A DNA stretch of 64,000 nt. Source: Acidobacteriota bacterium. Lineage in GTDB: Bacteria > Acidobacteriota > Terriglobia > Bryobacterales > Bryobacteraceae. Shown one piece after another: positions 43,661-52,424 of this stretch; within the stretch, counting starts at the first letter, position 1, and the number at the start of each line of letters is the position of its first letter. The stretch is taken from contig CANIVU010000014.1 in assembly GCA_947470805.1 (NCBI GenBank), positions 56,064-120,063 on the forward strand, in the 5' to 3' direction. Position numbers and translations under genes: made by a program. The notes beneath the pieces were generated by a model. The model had not been told where the DNA came from, did no database searches, and saw nothing but the letters and a program-made list of their open reading frames with translations.

Positions 43661-44478
43661 TTGGCTAGGAGGGGGCGGAGGCCCACGTGCGAGATCCAGG
43701 TCAGAGTGCTGAAGAGTAGGACGTAGAAGGCGAGGAAGGCGGCGCGGCGGCCGCGCCAGCCGGCGTTGGTGCGGAGGTAGACAACGGCCAGATAGAAGGC
43801 CCAGGTGAAGAGGCTGATGTGAACTTTGCCTTCGCCGATCCAGCGGGAGCCGGACTCCATGTAGGCCCAGGCGGAGCCGCCTATGACGCCGAGGGTGGTG
43901 AAGACGAAGCCGGCAATCATGGCGCGGGAGGCGAGTTGATCGAGGGTGTGGAGGGGCGGGAGGCGGTGGAAGACCGTCGACGGTCGTTTGGTTTTGAGGT
44001 GTTTTTCCTGGACGAGGTAGAAGATGGACGCGAGCGCCATGAAGAGGGTGCAGGTGAAGCCGCCGATGTTCAAGAGGACGTGGGCGAGAAGGCCGGCGTC
44101 GCGGAGGCCGGAGTTGGGCCAGGGGGTGTTTAAAGAGTTGGCGGTGGTGCCGAGGGTGGTGAGCAGCGCCACCATGGGGAAGGCGATGAGGCCTAGGGAG
44201 GAGAAGTCGTAAATCCAGTTGACGACGAGGAAGACGATGGCGAGGACGAGGGCGAGGAGGGTGACGGTTTGGTGGAAGTCCTGGGCGGCGAGGTGGCCGT
44301 TGGCCATGGACTGTTCGACGATGGCGACGAAGTGGAAGACGGCGGCGACGGAGAAGGCGCCCATAGCCGGGCGGTAGAGGACGGAGCTGCGGCGGAGCAG
44401 GAAGTCCAGTACGTAAATGAGGCCGGCGGAGTAGAGTACGGCGGCAACTCGCAGCCAAAAGAGGCTCATCTCCTGCAT
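43657..44478 (-). CDS. CcsA/HemX-like cytochrome c assembly membrane protein
   Basis: From the ATG at 44478 the protein is 273 residues with about eight membrane segments. It resembles the CcsA/CcmC/HemX group: LLLNIGGFTCTLFMAL-type segments, histidines near helix ends (VFHFVAIVEQ, AHVLL, KVHISLFTW) and WAYMESGSRW, close to the tryptophan-rich haem-handling motif. HemX proteins lie next to hemA in other bacteria and influence its level, whereas CcsA handles haem for cytochrome c maturation. As first gene of the operon it could do either. The promoter must lie just upstream of 44478. Confidence 0.82.
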   Translation of the reverse strand: MQEMSLFWLRVAAVLYSAGLIYVLDFLLRRSSVLYRPAMGAFSVAAVFHFVAIVEQSMANGHLAAQDFHQTVTLLALVLAIVFLVVNWIYDFSSLGLIAFPMVALLTTLGTTANSLNTPWPNSGLRDAGLLAHVLLNIGGFTCTLFMALASIFYLVQEKHLKTKRPSTVFHRLPPLHTLDQLASRAMIAGFVFTTLGVIGGSAWAYMESGSRWIGEGKVHISLFTWAFYLAVVYLRTNAGWRGRRAAFLAFYVLLFSTLTWISHVGLRPLLAK

Positions 44479-44538
44479 TGTTATTAGTATAGCGGGTGGG
44501 TGGGGAGTTGAGAGCGGATTGGGGAGATTGCGGGGGTA

Positions 44539-44730
44539 TTGTGCGGATCGCGCTCCACTGCACTGCGGGACCGACATCGGACGAAGGACTTGATCGATTT
44601 GCGCGTTCTGTCTGAGAATCAAGTGGACTCCTTATCGGGGGGATTGGGAGTGGCAGCAGCCGTTCGGCTGAACGGTCCTCGATGGGATAACGGCGATCTT
44701 TTCGACGTGGAGTTGACAGACTGCCATTGA
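44539..44730 (+). pseudogene. degenerate higB toxin remnant
   Basis: The frame ends DNGDLFDVELTDCH followed by a stop, closely resembling the standard HigB ending (DVEIVDYH), and contains DLRVLSENQVDSLSG, like the middle of HigB. The core between these is missing or frame-shifted and no proper start is seen. The stop is 14 bp before the higA-like start, the usual higBA spacing. Confidence 0.65.
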
Positions 44731-44744
44731 GAGAGGAATTTGAC

Positions 44745-44979
44745 GTGTCCAGGAAAGTGAACTTAGAACCGGTACATCCCGGGGGGAATTTTGCGGGAGG
44801 AGTTTCTGGTTCCGATGGGGATCTTGATCAACGCGTTGGCGCGGGCGTTGCGGTTGGCGCGATATTTCGGATGTTCGGCGGAGTTGTGGCTGGGATTGCA
44901 GCAGGATTATGAGTTGGACGCGGCGCGGGATGAGGCAGGGGAGCGGATTGCGATTGAGGTGTTGCCGCGGGCGAGTTAG
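44745..44979 (+). pseudogene. degenerate higA antitoxin with frameshift and internal deletion
   Basis: A GTG at 44745 preceded by GAGAGG starts SRKVNLEPVHPGG, the HigA N-terminus. A run of six G at 44781-44786 then shifts the frame; with five G it would continue ILREEFLVPMG. The second frame reads LINALARAL and jumps straight to RLARYFGCSAELWLGLQ, so roughly 20 residues including the HTH recognition helix are missing. The end (DEAGERIAIEV) is HigA-like. Confidence 0.75.
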
Positions 44980-45098
44980 CTTGGGAGAGATGGTGGGGCA
45001 CGATCGGATGCGGATTGACGCGCGGAGTCTGGCGATGGGGGCGATTCAGGAGGGCGTGCTGGATTTGGATCGCGGGTTATTTCGCTTAGTATGGAGAG

Positions 45099-45671
45099 AT
45101 GGCGGCTCGAAACATCCCGTTTATTTCAGTCGATGAATATCTGGACCACGAAGAGCGGTCCGACACGAAAAACTTTTATTATGACGGCGTGATCACGGCT
45201 ATGGCCGGGGGATCGGTGCCCCATGCGTTCCTGGCGATGAATCTGGGTGGGGAGTTGCGGAATGCACTGCGAGGCAAACGGTGCCGGGTGGCCGGGAGCG
45301 ACCTGCTTTTCCAGACTGGCGCGAAAAAGGTGTACGTCTATCCGGATGTGATGGTGATTTGCGGACCGGTGGAAACGATGGAGGGGCGGCCGAATGTCGT
45401 CACAAATCCGGTATTTGTGGCTGAGGTTCTATCGCCCAGCACGGAAGCCGATGACAGGGGAACGAAATCGCACGAGTACCGTTTGAGCCCGACGATCCGG
45501 CAGTATGCGCTGATTTCGCAGGACCGGCCGATGGTGGAGATTCACACGCGGGCGGAGAACGGGCAGTGGTGGATCAGCGAGGTGATCGGGTTGGACGCCG
45601 ACTGCGCGTTCTCGTCGCTCGAGTGTTCGGTGCCGATGGCGGCGCTGTACGAGGGCGTGCTGGAAAACTAG
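45099..45671 (+). CDS. Uma2-family (DUF820) putative endonuclease
   Basis: The 190-residue protein has the Uma2/DUF820 restriction-endonuclease-like fold: SVDEYLDHEERSDTKNFYYDG at the N-terminus, YPDVMVICGP giving the catalytic Asp, and FVAEVLSPSTEADDRGTK giving the E-x-V-type catalytic strand. This expanded family is often linked to mobile or unstable regions, and its biological role is unclear. It follows the decayed higBA locus and converges on the secreted lipocalin-like gene. Confidence 0.88.
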   Translation: MAARNIPFISVDEYLDHEERSDTKNFYYDGVITAMAGGSVPHAFLAMNLGGELRNALRGKRCRVAGSDLLFQTGAKKVYVYPDVMVICGPVETMEGRPNVVTNPVFVAEVLSPSTEADDRGTKSHEYRLSPTIRQYALISQDRPMVEIHTRAENGQWWISEVIGLDADCAFSSLECSVPMAALYEGVLEN

Positions 45672-46030
45672 TCCGCTTTTTTGGCGGTGTATTCCATGGA
45701 GACGTCGCGGCCCTCGACGGAGATGGTGACCTTCATTTCCTTGCCGGTGACTTTGGCCTTGTTCATGATCTTCATGGTGTTGCCGTCGCGTTCGAAAACG
45801 GTGAACCAGGTCAGTTCGTCACCCTTGACTTTGCCTTCTTTAATGGGCATTTCGCCCATCTGGGTACCAACGGTACCGGTGAGGGTTTCGCCATCGGCCT
45901 TGAGGTTCATGGTGAGCGCCATGGCACCGTTCTGGGTGGTGAGTTCGCCGGTCCATTTGCCGGTAATATCGGCGGCGAAGGAGAGGGCGGCCGCGGCGAG
46001 GGTGAGAAATGCGAGGCGGGCTAGTTGCAT
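45668..46030 (-). CDS. small secreted beta-rich (lipocalin-like) protein
   Basis: The 120-residue protein has a signal peptide (MQLARLAFLTLAAAALSFAA) and a compact beta-strand pattern (ITGKWTGELTTQNGAMALTMNL, KADGETLTGTVGTQMGEMPI, GKVKGDELTWFTVF). Such small secreted proteins are frequent in Acidobacteriota and lack an assigned function. It converges on Uma2 with a four-base overlap of stops and is divergent from RidA, with 38 bp between starts. Confidence 0.75.
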   Translation of the reverse strand: MQLARLAFLTLAAAALSFAADITGKWTGELTTQNGAMALTMNLKADGETLTGTVGTQMGEMPIKEGKVKGDELTWFTVFERDGNTMKIMNKAKVTGKEMKVTISVEGRDVSMEYTAKKAD

Positions 46031-46068
46031 AAATCGATCATAGCCGAATACATTGGGAATTCCATTCT

Positions 46069-46509
46069 ATGACTCCGCAAGAGACCGCACAACACCTTGG
46101 ACTCACCTTCGAGAAACAGACGCCGGGGTATTTGAACCTCTGCATACGGACCGGGAACCAGCTTTGGAGTTCCGGCCACGTCAGCACGCTGAAAGGCAAG
46201 CTGGGCGGTGGCTTGACGACCCAGGAAGGATACGCGGCGGCACGGGAGTGCGTGGCGAAGATCCTGAATTCGGTTTGGAACACGCATGGCACCTTGGACG
46301 GATTGCGTGTTTTGAAAGTGTTGGGGTGCGTGAATTCCGATCCGGAATTCGTGGAACAGCACCTGGTGATCAACGGCGCATCCGACCTGCTGCACGAGGT
46401 TTTCGGGAAGACTTCCGATGGCTACCACGCGCGGTCGGCGCTGGGCTTCGCGTCGTTGCCTACCGGGGCGGCGGTGGAAGTGGAAGTGATTTTCGAAGTG
46501 AAGGGATAA
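46069..46509 (+). CDS. RidA/YjgF-family protein
   Basis: The 146-residue protein matches the RidA family, which hydrolyses reactive enamine/imine intermediates from PLP enzymes. Visible features are LWSSGHVSTLKGKLGG, VWNTHGTLDGLRVLKVLGCVNS, and RSALGFASLPTGAAVEVEVIFEV at the C-terminus with the conserved R and E. It is somewhat longer than the canonical enzyme (about 128) and resembles the HP0897/YjgF-like longer subgroup. Its 3' end overlaps the convergent MddA-like gene by about 50 bp. Confidence 0.88.
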   Translation: MTPQETAQHLGLTFEKQTPGYLNLCIRTGNQLWSSGHVSTLKGKLGGGLTTQEGYAAARECVAKILNSVWNTHGTLDGLRVLKVLGCVNSDPEFVEQHLVINGASDLLHEVFGKTSDGYHARSALGFASLPTGAAVEVEVIFEVKG

Positions 46510-47041
46510 GCATCGGGACACGCTGTTTGTAGACGCGATATACGTCGCCGAACTGGCGTTCGAGATCGCGTTCTTCGAACTGAATTCCGATGAGGATATA
46601 GAGCGTAAGGCCGGCGGCGAAGAGCAGCCGGCCTTGCGTCATTTGGGGGGTGGCCCAGAGGGTGAGGATGGCGCCGAGATAGATGGGGTGGCGCACGATG
46701 GTGTAGAGAAACGGCGTGCGGAATTCGGCCGGGGCGGGTTCGGCGAGACCTAAGAGCTCGCGCGCGTTGATGGACATGGCGCCGAAGAGGATGAGTTGCA
46801 GGCCGAAGGTCCAGACGACGTAGAGACCGATGGCAACGGCACCTTGCCAGTGCCAGGCAAGATCGGGCATGGGCTGCCAGAGACGCCACATGATGACAAG
46901 GACGGCGAGGGTGGCAAGCGCGTAGGTACGGCGGGGCTTGGGGAGCTTGACGCGCTGCTTAAACCACGCGCGGGCCATGACGCTATGTTGCAGGCCGAAG
47001 AGGGCGAGGAGGGCGAGGTTGATGAGCGCGGCCGGGTTCAT
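46460..47041 (-). CDS. MddA-like / isoprenylcysteine-methyltransferase-type membrane protein
   Basis: The 193-residue protein has four to five membrane helices. FGLQHSVMARAWFKQR near the N-terminus and FEERDLERQFGDVYRVYKQRVPMLIP near the C-terminus match the MddA (methanethiol S-methyltransferase)/NnrU-related group, while TIVRHPIYLGAIL is the ICMT-type motif. Methanethiol methylation is possible but not proven. The start is four bases from the end of glgB (ATGA-type overlap), so it may be expressed with it. Confidence 0.75.
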   Translation of the reverse strand: MNPAALINLALLALFGLQHSVMARAWFKQRVKLPKPRRTYALATLAVLVIMWRLWQPMPDLAWHWQGAVAIGLYVVWTFGLQLILFGAMSINARELLGLAEPAPAEFRTPFLYTIVRHPIYLGAILTLWATPQMTQGRLLFAAGLTLYILIGIQFEERDLERQFGDVYRVYKQRVPMLIPSLRKSLPLPPPPR

Positions 47042-49209
47042 TCCGGTTTTTCAGGTTTGAAGACGAGCATGGAGAGGGGCGGAAGAGTCAGCGACAGGCT
47101 GAAGTTGTGGCCATGGGATTTGACGGGGTCGGCATTGCGCCAGCCGAAGTTGCCCATGTTGGAGCCGCCAAAGCCCGCGGCGTCGGTGTTGAGGAGTTCG
47201 GCGTAGTTGCCATCGCGAGGCACACCGATGCGGTAGTGATGGCGGGGCACGGGGGTGAAGTTGGCGACGAAGATGAGGAAATCCTCCGGGTTCCTGGCGC
47301 GGCGCTGGAAGGCGATGACGGAGGCGTCGACATCGCGGAAATCGATCCACTGGAAGCCTTGGAAACTGCTGTCGACTTCGTAGAGGGCGGGTTCCGATTT
47401 GTAGAGCCGGTTCAGTTCAGCAATCAGCGTCTGGAGCTTTCGATGGAAATCGTAGTCCAAAAGTTCCCAACGAATTTGCGTTTCCCAGTTCCACTCTTCG
47501 TATTGGCCAATTTCCTGGCCCATGAAGAGGAGTTTCTTGCCGGGGTGGCCGTACATATAGCCGAGGAAGGCGCGGACGTTGGCGAAGCGTTGCCATTCAT
47601 CGCCGGGCATTTTGCCGACGAGCGATGCTTTGCCGTGGACGACTTCGTCGTGCGAGATGGGGAGGAGGAAGTTTTCGGTGAAGGCGTAGAGGAGGGAGAA
47701 GGTGATGTGGTTCTGGTTGAAACGGCGGAAGACGGGCTCCAGTTTGAAGTAGTTGAACATGTCGTGCATCCAGCCCATGTTCCACTTCATGGTGAAGCCG
47801 AGACCGCCGAGGTAGACGGGTTTCGTCACGGCGCCGAAGGAGGTGGATTCTTCGGCGATGGTGATGGCGCCGGGGACCTTGTGGGCGGCGATGTTGAACT
47901 GTTTGAGGAACTCGACGGCTTCGAGATTTTCGCGGCCGCCGTATTGATTGGGCACCCAGGAGGAGGGGTCGTTTTCGCGACCGTAGTCGAGGAAGAGCAT
48001 GGACGCTACGGCGTCGACACGGAGGCCATCGATATGGAACTGTTCGAGCCAGAAGAGGGCGTTAGAGACTAGGAACGTTCGGACTTCGTTGCGGCCGTAG
48101 TTGAAGACGTTGGTACCCCAGCCGAGGTGTTCGCCCTGGCGGGGGTCGGCGTGTTCGTAGAGGGCGGTGCCGTCGAACCAGGCGAGGCCGTGGGTGTCTT
48201 TGGGGAAGTGGCCGGGGACCCAATCGAGGATGACGCCGATGTTGTTGAGATGGCACTGATCGACGAAGTACATGAAGTCTTCGGGGGTGCCGAAGCGGGA
48301 GGTGGCGGCGAAGAAACCCGTTACCTGGTAGCCCCAGGAGCCGGAGTACGGGTGCTCCATGATGGGCATGAGTTCGATGTGGGTGTAGTTGAGGCGCTTG
48401 ACGTATTCGACGAGAGTTTGGGCGAACTGGCGGTAGGTGAGGGGCTTGCCGTCGGCGTTCTTCATCCAGCTTTCGAGGTGAACTTCGTAGACGCTCATGG
48501 GTGCTTCGAGCCAGTTGGTTTTGGCTCGCTTATCCATCCACGCGGTGTCACGCCATTGGTAGTTTTCCCACTCGTGAACGATGGAGGCCGTGAGCGGGGG
48601 GACTTCGGCGCGGAAGGCGTAGGGGTCGCACTTGAGTTGAACGGAGTCGTTGTATTGGCTCTTGACGCGGTACTTGTAGACATCGCCGGAGCGGATGCCG
48701 GGGATGAAGAGTTCCCATACACCGCCATCGCGGCGACGCATGGGGTGGCGCGTGGCGTGCCAATCGTTGAAGACGCCGGTGACGGTGACGGTGAGCGCGG
48801 ATGGTGCCCAGACGGCGAAACGGACGCCGTGGACGCCGTCGATGGTTTGCGGGTGGGCACCGAAGGTTTCCCAGGCGCGATTGAGCGTGCCTTCGGTGTG
48901 GAGGTGGAGATCGAAATTGGAAATGATGGGGCCGAAGCGGTAGGGGTCTTCGGTGACTTCGTTGTTGACGAGGAGGGCGTATTTTTGCGGGCTGCCGGGG
49001 AGTGTGGCGATGAAGAGGCCGGCGCCGTGGACGAGTTCCATTTCCACGGTTTGGGTGGGGAGTTGGACCTTGGCGGAGGTGACGTGAGGGAGGAAGGCGC
49101 GGACTTCCCAGCCAGCCTCGGTGGCGTGGGGCCCCAGGATGCGGAATGGGTCGGCGTGGTAGCCGCCAACGATCGCGTCGATCTCGGCACTCAACTCGGC
49201 AGGGAGCAT
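47038..49209 (-). CDS. glgB: 1,4-alpha-glucan branching enzyme (GH13_9)
   Basis: GlgB introduces alpha-1,6 branches into glycogen. From the ATG at 49209 the enzyme is 723 residues. It has an N-terminal CBM48-type region (GYHADPFRILGPH, RFAVWAPSA, GVFNDW), the GH13 barrel with ELMPIMEHPYSGSWGYQ, the nucleophile region DGLRVDAVAS (D399) and acid/base ITIAEEST (E453), and a C-terminal beta domain. In-frame codons up to 49260 exist, but that region overlaps the divergent deaminase gene. No other glycogen genes are in the window. Confidence 0.95.
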   Translation of the reverse strand: MLPAELSAEIDAIVGGYHADPFRILGPHATEAGWEVRAFLPHVTSAKVQLPTQTVEMELVHGAGLFIATLPGSPQKYALLVNNEVTEDPYRFGPIISNFDLHLHTEGTLNRAWETFGAHPQTIDGVHGVRFAVWAPSALTVTVTGVFNDWHATRHPMRRRDGGVWELFIPGIRSGDVYKYRVKSQYNDSVQLKCDPYAFRAEVPPLTASIVHEWENYQWRDTAWMDKRAKTNWLEAPMSVYEVHLESWMKNADGKPLTYRQFAQTLVEYVKRLNYTHIELMPIMEHPYSGSWGYQVTGFFAATSRFGTPEDFMYFVDQCHLNNIGVILDWVPGHFPKDTHGLAWFDGTALYEHADPRQGEHLGWGTNVFNYGRNEVRTFLVSNALFWLEQFHIDGLRVDAVASMLFLDYGRENDPSSWVPNQYGGRENLEAVEFLKQFNIAAHKVPGAITIAEESTSFGAVTKPVYLGGLGFTMKWNMGWMHDMFNYFKLEPVFRRFNQNHITFSLLYAFTENFLLPISHDEVVHGKASLVGKMPGDEWQRFANVRAFLGYMYGHPGKKLLFMGQEIGQYEEWNWETQIRWELLDYDFHRKLQTLIAELNRLYKSEPALYEVDSSFQGFQWIDFRDVDASVIAFQRRARNPEDFLIFVANFTPVPRHHYRIGVPRDGNYAELLNTDAAGFGGSNMGNFGWRNADPVKSHGHNFSLSLTLPPLSMLVFKPEKPE

Positions 49210-49218
49210 GCAGCTATT

Positions 49219-50127
49219 ATGGCAACTGTGATTCACGCTGATACGGAACTGCATGTGCATTTGGAAGGGTCGATGGAGCCGGAGCTGTTGTGCCGGCTGG
49301 ATCCGGAGTTGAGTTTGGAAACGGCGCGGGCGCTGTATCAGTTTGGGGATTTTGCGGGTTTTATTGAGGCTTTTAAAGGGGCGGTACGGCGATTGCAGAC
49401 GCCGGGGGACTATGGGCTGGCCGCGTCGGCGTTGTTTGAACGGCTGGCACAGGAGGGGGTGACGTATGCCGAAGTTATTTTTTCGGCGGGGGTAGTGGAG
49501 TGGAAGCAGCAGAGTTTGGATGAGGTTTGGGCGGAGTTGCGGGCGGCTTCGCGGAGGGCGCCGTTGGCCGTGCGTTGGAACGTGGACGTGGTGCGGCAGT
49601 TTGGCGGGGAGCCGGCGGAGCGGGTGGCGTTATGGGCGGGGCGACATGTTTCTGAAGGGGTGGTTTCGTTTGGAATTGGCGGGGACGAGACGGCGCGGCC
49701 GGCTTCGGAGTTTGCACGGGCTATCGCCGTGGCGCGGGAGGCGGGGTTGAAATTTACGCCGCATGCGGGGGAGACGTCGACGGCGGAGAATGTGTGGGAG
49801 ATGGTGCGGCTGGGGGCTGATCGGATTGGGCATGGGATTCGGGCGGTTTCCGATGCGGGGTTGTTGGCGGTGCTGCGGGAGCGCGGGATTGCGTTGGAGG
49901 TGTGCCCGACTTCGAATTTGCGGACAGGCGCGGTGCGGACGATGGCGGAGCATCCGTTGCGGGAGTTGTTTGATGCCGGGGTTTGCGTGACCTTGAATTC
50001 GGACGATCCGGGGATTTTCGGGTGCACGTTGGCGGGGGAGTTTGACGTGGCGCGGGGGTTGGGATTTTCGGAGGCAGAGTTGGCACAGATTGCGGAGAAT
50101 GCACGGAGGTGTGCGTTTGGAATTTGA
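49219..50127 (+). CDS. adenosine/aminofutalosine deaminase-family enzyme
   Basis: From the ATG at 49219 the protein is 302 residues. Zinc and catalytic motifs of the adenosine deaminase family are in order: ELHVHLEGSMEPELL, FTPHAGET, RIGHGIRA, CPTSNLRTGAV and NSDDPGIFGC. The family includes adenosine, adenine and 6-aminodeoxyfutalosine deaminases; the last would serve menaquinone synthesis. I cannot separate them here. The gene starts only 9 bp from the divergent glgB start, so its promoter must lie within glgB. Its end overlaps the Rpn-like gene. Confidence 0.88.
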   Translation: MATVIHADTELHVHLEGSMEPELLCRLDPELSLETARALYQFGDFAGFIEAFKGAVRRLQTPGDYGLAASALFERLAQEGVTYAEVIFSAGVVEWKQQSLDEVWAELRAASRRAPLAVRWNVDVVRQFGGEPAERVALWAGRHVSEGVVSFGIGGDETARPASEFARAIAVAREAGLKFTPHAGETSTAENVWEMVRLGADRIGHGIRAVSDAGLLAVLRERGIALEVCPTSNLRTGAVRTMAEHPLRELFDAGVCVTLNSDDPGIFGCTLAGEFDVARGLGFSEAELAQIAENARRCAFGI

Positions 50128-50923
50128 TGGGACGCTGAAAGAGTTTTTTCAGCAGCAGCCGACGCGCTTGCTGCGGGAGTTGACCGGGGGCGTTCCGGTG
50201 GTGGAGTTTTTGAATGTCGAGCTGCCGGCAGTGCAGGAGTGGCGGCTGGATTTGGTGCTGTTGTTGGCTGACGGAACGTTGCTGCATATTGAGTTGCAGA
50301 GTTCGAACGACCGCGACATGGGGCTGCGAATGTTGGAGTATTACGCGCTGTTGTGGCGGCGGTACCGGAAGCCGGTGCGGCAGGTGGTGTTGTATGTGGG
50401 GACGGCGCGGATGCGGATGGCGCGAACGTTTTCGACGGAGGCGGTGCGGTTCGTTTATGGGTTGCGGGATGTGAGGGAGTGGCGGGCGGAGGAGTTGCTG
50501 GCGAGCCCGTTATTCGGGGATCAGGTGTTGGCGATTCTGGGCGGGACGGAGGATCCGAGGGCGATTGTGCAGGGGGTGTTGGAGCGGATTGTGGAGATGG
50601 CGCCGGAGCGGCGGGAGCGGGCGTTGCGGTATGTTTTGAATCTAGCGGGGCTGCGGAAGTTTGGGATAATCGTTGCAGAGGAGGTACGGCATATGAGCGT
50701 GACGGTGGATTGGTCGCAGTATCCCGCAGTGCAAGAGGCACGGCTGGAGGGCGAAGCGCGAGGTATGCAAGAAGCCCTGCACCTGCTGCTGGAACAGCGA
50801 TTTGGCGCGTTGCCGCAATGGGCTGTCCGGAAGATTGAAGAAGCCTCCAAAGAGCGCGTGATGGAATGGCTTGGGAAGGCGAGTTCGGCGGCAGCTTTGA
50901 CCGATCTGATCCCGCGACGCTAG
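50117..50923 (+). CDS. Rpn/PDDEXK-type putative nuclease with a DUF4351-like tail
   Basis: I place the start at the TTG at 50117, seven bases after a GGAGG; a GTG at 50111 and an ATG at 50042 are less suitable. The N-terminal part (FDGTLKEFFQQQPTRLLREL, then RLDLVLLLADGTLLHIELQSS) has the D...ExQ core of the Rpn/YhgA transposase-like PD-(D/E)XK family, followed by RDMGLRMLEYYALLWRRY. The C-terminus (LLEQRFGALPQW, VMEWLGKASSAAALTDL) resembles DUF4351. Members promote recombination or act in defence. The start overlaps the upstream deaminase gene by 11 bp. Confidence 0.82.
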   Translation: MEFDGTLKEFFQQQPTRLLRELTGGVPVVEFLNVELPAVQEWRLDLVLLLADGTLLHIELQSSNDRDMGLRMLEYYALLWRRYRKPVRQVVLYVGTARMRMARTFSTEAVRFVYGLRDVREWRAEELLASPLFGDQVLAILGGTEDPRAIVQGVLERIVEMAPERRERALRYVLNLAGLRKFGIIVAEEVRHMSVTVDWSQYPAVQEARLEGEARGMQEALHLLLEQRFGALPQWAVRKIEEASKERVMEWLGKASSAAALTDLIPRR

Positions 50924-51876
50924 GGTTTCCAGCGGGCGAGATAGATAGCCGTTTTGCCTTCGTGGGAGCTGTAGTAGGTGATCCAGAGTTCGCCTTTGTG
51001 GAGTTGGATGCCGGCGTAGCTGGAGTCGCCGTTTGAGGGGAGCTTTTCCAGTTCCTTGATGCCACCGTTGGCGTTGAGTTCAACGATCGACGTGCGGGTT
51101 TTGCCGTCGTAGAGACGGACGACACCGATGAGGCGACCGTTGGGAAGTTCGATGAAATTGGGGCCGCCGATGCGGGCGCCGACGTCGGCCCATTTCCAGT
51201 CTTTGTACGGCGCCTTGGCGGTGCCGAGCAGGCCGTTGAACCCCTTCTCATCGCGGCGCATGAGGCAGAGGGCGGTGCCGTCTTTCTGGAAGATGATGGT
51301 GGATTCGTTGGAGAACCCATCGGTGACGAGGGCCGGCACGAGGGTCTCGAATTTGTGGCCGTCGGTGGAGGAGAAGAGGCGGGTTGATTTGTCGTTGGGA
51401 GTGGTGGTGGGGTAGCCGACCATGAGCACCTGATTTTTGAACCAGGTGGCGCGCCAGAGCCAGTAGTTGTAGTCACCGATGGTTTGGGGCGCGGACCAGT
51501 TGCGGCCGTCCTTGGAGAAGAAGGCGACGGAGTGGTGATCGACGTTGCGCTGGTTGTCCTGGGCGCGGTGGGCGGCGGCGGCGGCGAGCATGAGTTCGCC
51601 GGAGGGCGTGTGGGTGATTTTGGGATCGCGGAGGTCGAGGTTGGGCTGTTTGAGTTCGGCGAGGGACTCCCACTTCTTGCCGTCCTTGCTGGTAATGACG
51701 CGGATGGAGCCATCCGAGGAGACGTGGCCGCGGCCTTCGCGGAAGGTGCAGATCCAGCGGCCTTTGTGCATGATGATATCGGTGAAGGCGCTATGGGGAG
51801 CGGTGTCCCAGATGCGGGTGCTTTCAACGGCGAGCAGGGGGAGGCAGGCAAGGGTGAGGAGAATCGTTCGCACCAC
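50920..51876 (-). CDS. secreted sialidase-like (BNR-repeat) protein
   Basis: A signal peptide ([19 protein letters not shown]) is followed by a probable six-bladed propeller. Asp-box-like segments are visible ([32 protein letters not shown]), and [12 protein letters not shown] near residue 46 resembles the start of a sialidase domain. The full arginine triad and nucleophile tyrosine cannot be confirmed, so the substrate may not be sialic acid. It is divergent from the Nudix gene, with 14 bp between starts. Confidence 0.78.
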   Translation of the reverse strand: MVRTILLTLACLPLLAVESTRIWDTAPHSAFTDIIMHKGRWICTFREGRGHVSSDGSIRVITSKDGKKWESLAELKQPNLDLRDPKITHTPSGELMLAAAAAHRAQDNQRNVDHHSVAFFSKDGRNWSAPQTIGDYNYWLWRATWFKNQVLMVGYPTTTPNDKSTRLFSSTDGHKFETLVPALVTDGFSNESTIIFQKDGTALCLMRRDEKGFNGLLGTAKAPYKDWKWADVGARIGGPNFIELPNGRLIGVVRLYDGKTRTSIVELNANGGIKELEKLPSNGDSSYAGIQLHKGELWITYYSSHEGKTAIYLARWKP

Positions 51877-51890
51877 GCTATTCTAACTGC

Positions 51891-52424
51891 GTGGCCTGGA
51901 AATTACTGAATTCGCGATTGCATCTTTCGAACCAGTGGCTGACGCTGCGGGAGAACGACTATGAGTTGCCGGGCGGCAAGCGGCTGGCGAGTTACTGGCT
52001 GGTGGAGAAGCCGTCGTATGTGCTGGTAATTGGCGAATCGCGCAAGGGCTTGGTGCTGGTGCGGGAGTTCCGGCCGGGGAGCGGGAAGACGCATTTGAGC
52101 TTTCCGGCGGGGTTCATTGACGCCGGTGAAACGGCCGAGCAGGCGGCGTTGCGGGAGTTTAAAGAAGAGACGGGATTCCATGCGGCGAAGGCGCGCGTGC
52201 TCGGAGTGCTAGACGCGCAGGCGGCGTGGCTACAGGCGACTTGCACGGTGGTTTATGTGGAGGCGGGCGACCGGCCGGAGGTGACGGCGGTGGACGCCGA
52301 GATCGACGCCGTGCTGGTGATGGACTGGGGCCAGGTGCTGGAAGAGGTCCGAGCAGGGGCGATCACCGAGATGCACTCGGTGGCTGGCTTTTACATGGCC
52401 CGGGATTTGTTGGACAAGAGCTGA
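51891..52424 (+). CDS. Nudix hydrolase
   Basis: The 177-residue protein has a complete Nudix box ([20 protein letters not shown], then TGF), with the REFKEE metal-binding helix. The preceding [21 protein letters not shown] resembles the ADP-ribose pyrophosphatase subgroup. The start is a GTG at 51891 without a clear ribosome-binding site. The 3' end overlaps the convergent cysE gene by about 34 bp. Confidence 0.88.
   Translation: MAWKLLNSRLHLSNQWLTLRENDYELPGGKRLASYWLVEKPSYVLVIGESRKGLVLVREFRPGSGKTHLSFPAGFIDAGETAEQAALREFKEETGFHAAKARVLGVLDAQAAWLQATCTVVYVEAGDRPEVTAVDAEIDAVLVMDWGQVLEEVRAGAITEMHSVAGFYMARDLLDKS

Larger units (their letters stand above)
44479..45098. other. 620-bp stretch without intact genes, containing a decayed higBA locus
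   Basis: The stretch runs from the haem operon start to the Uma2 gene. The left end should contain the haem operon promoter. From about 44539 to 44979 it holds plus-strand remnants of a higB-higA pair, and 44980-45098 shows nothing recognisable beyond the promoter region for the Uma2 gene. Confidence 0.6.

Noticed and set aside
43661..44563. N-terminal extension of hemA
   Set aside because: The hemA protein clearly starts at 43660; the upstream part is an out-of-frame reading of the ccsA/hemX-like gene and is Arg/Pro-rich.
48127..49218. Long plus-strand extension upstream of the deaminase gene
   Set aside because: It runs antisense through glgB; only the part from 49219 shows a recognisable family.
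49410..51851. Minus-strand 813-codon open frame
   Set aside because: Low-complexity Pro/Ser/Ala/Thr translation across three well-supported genes in other frames.
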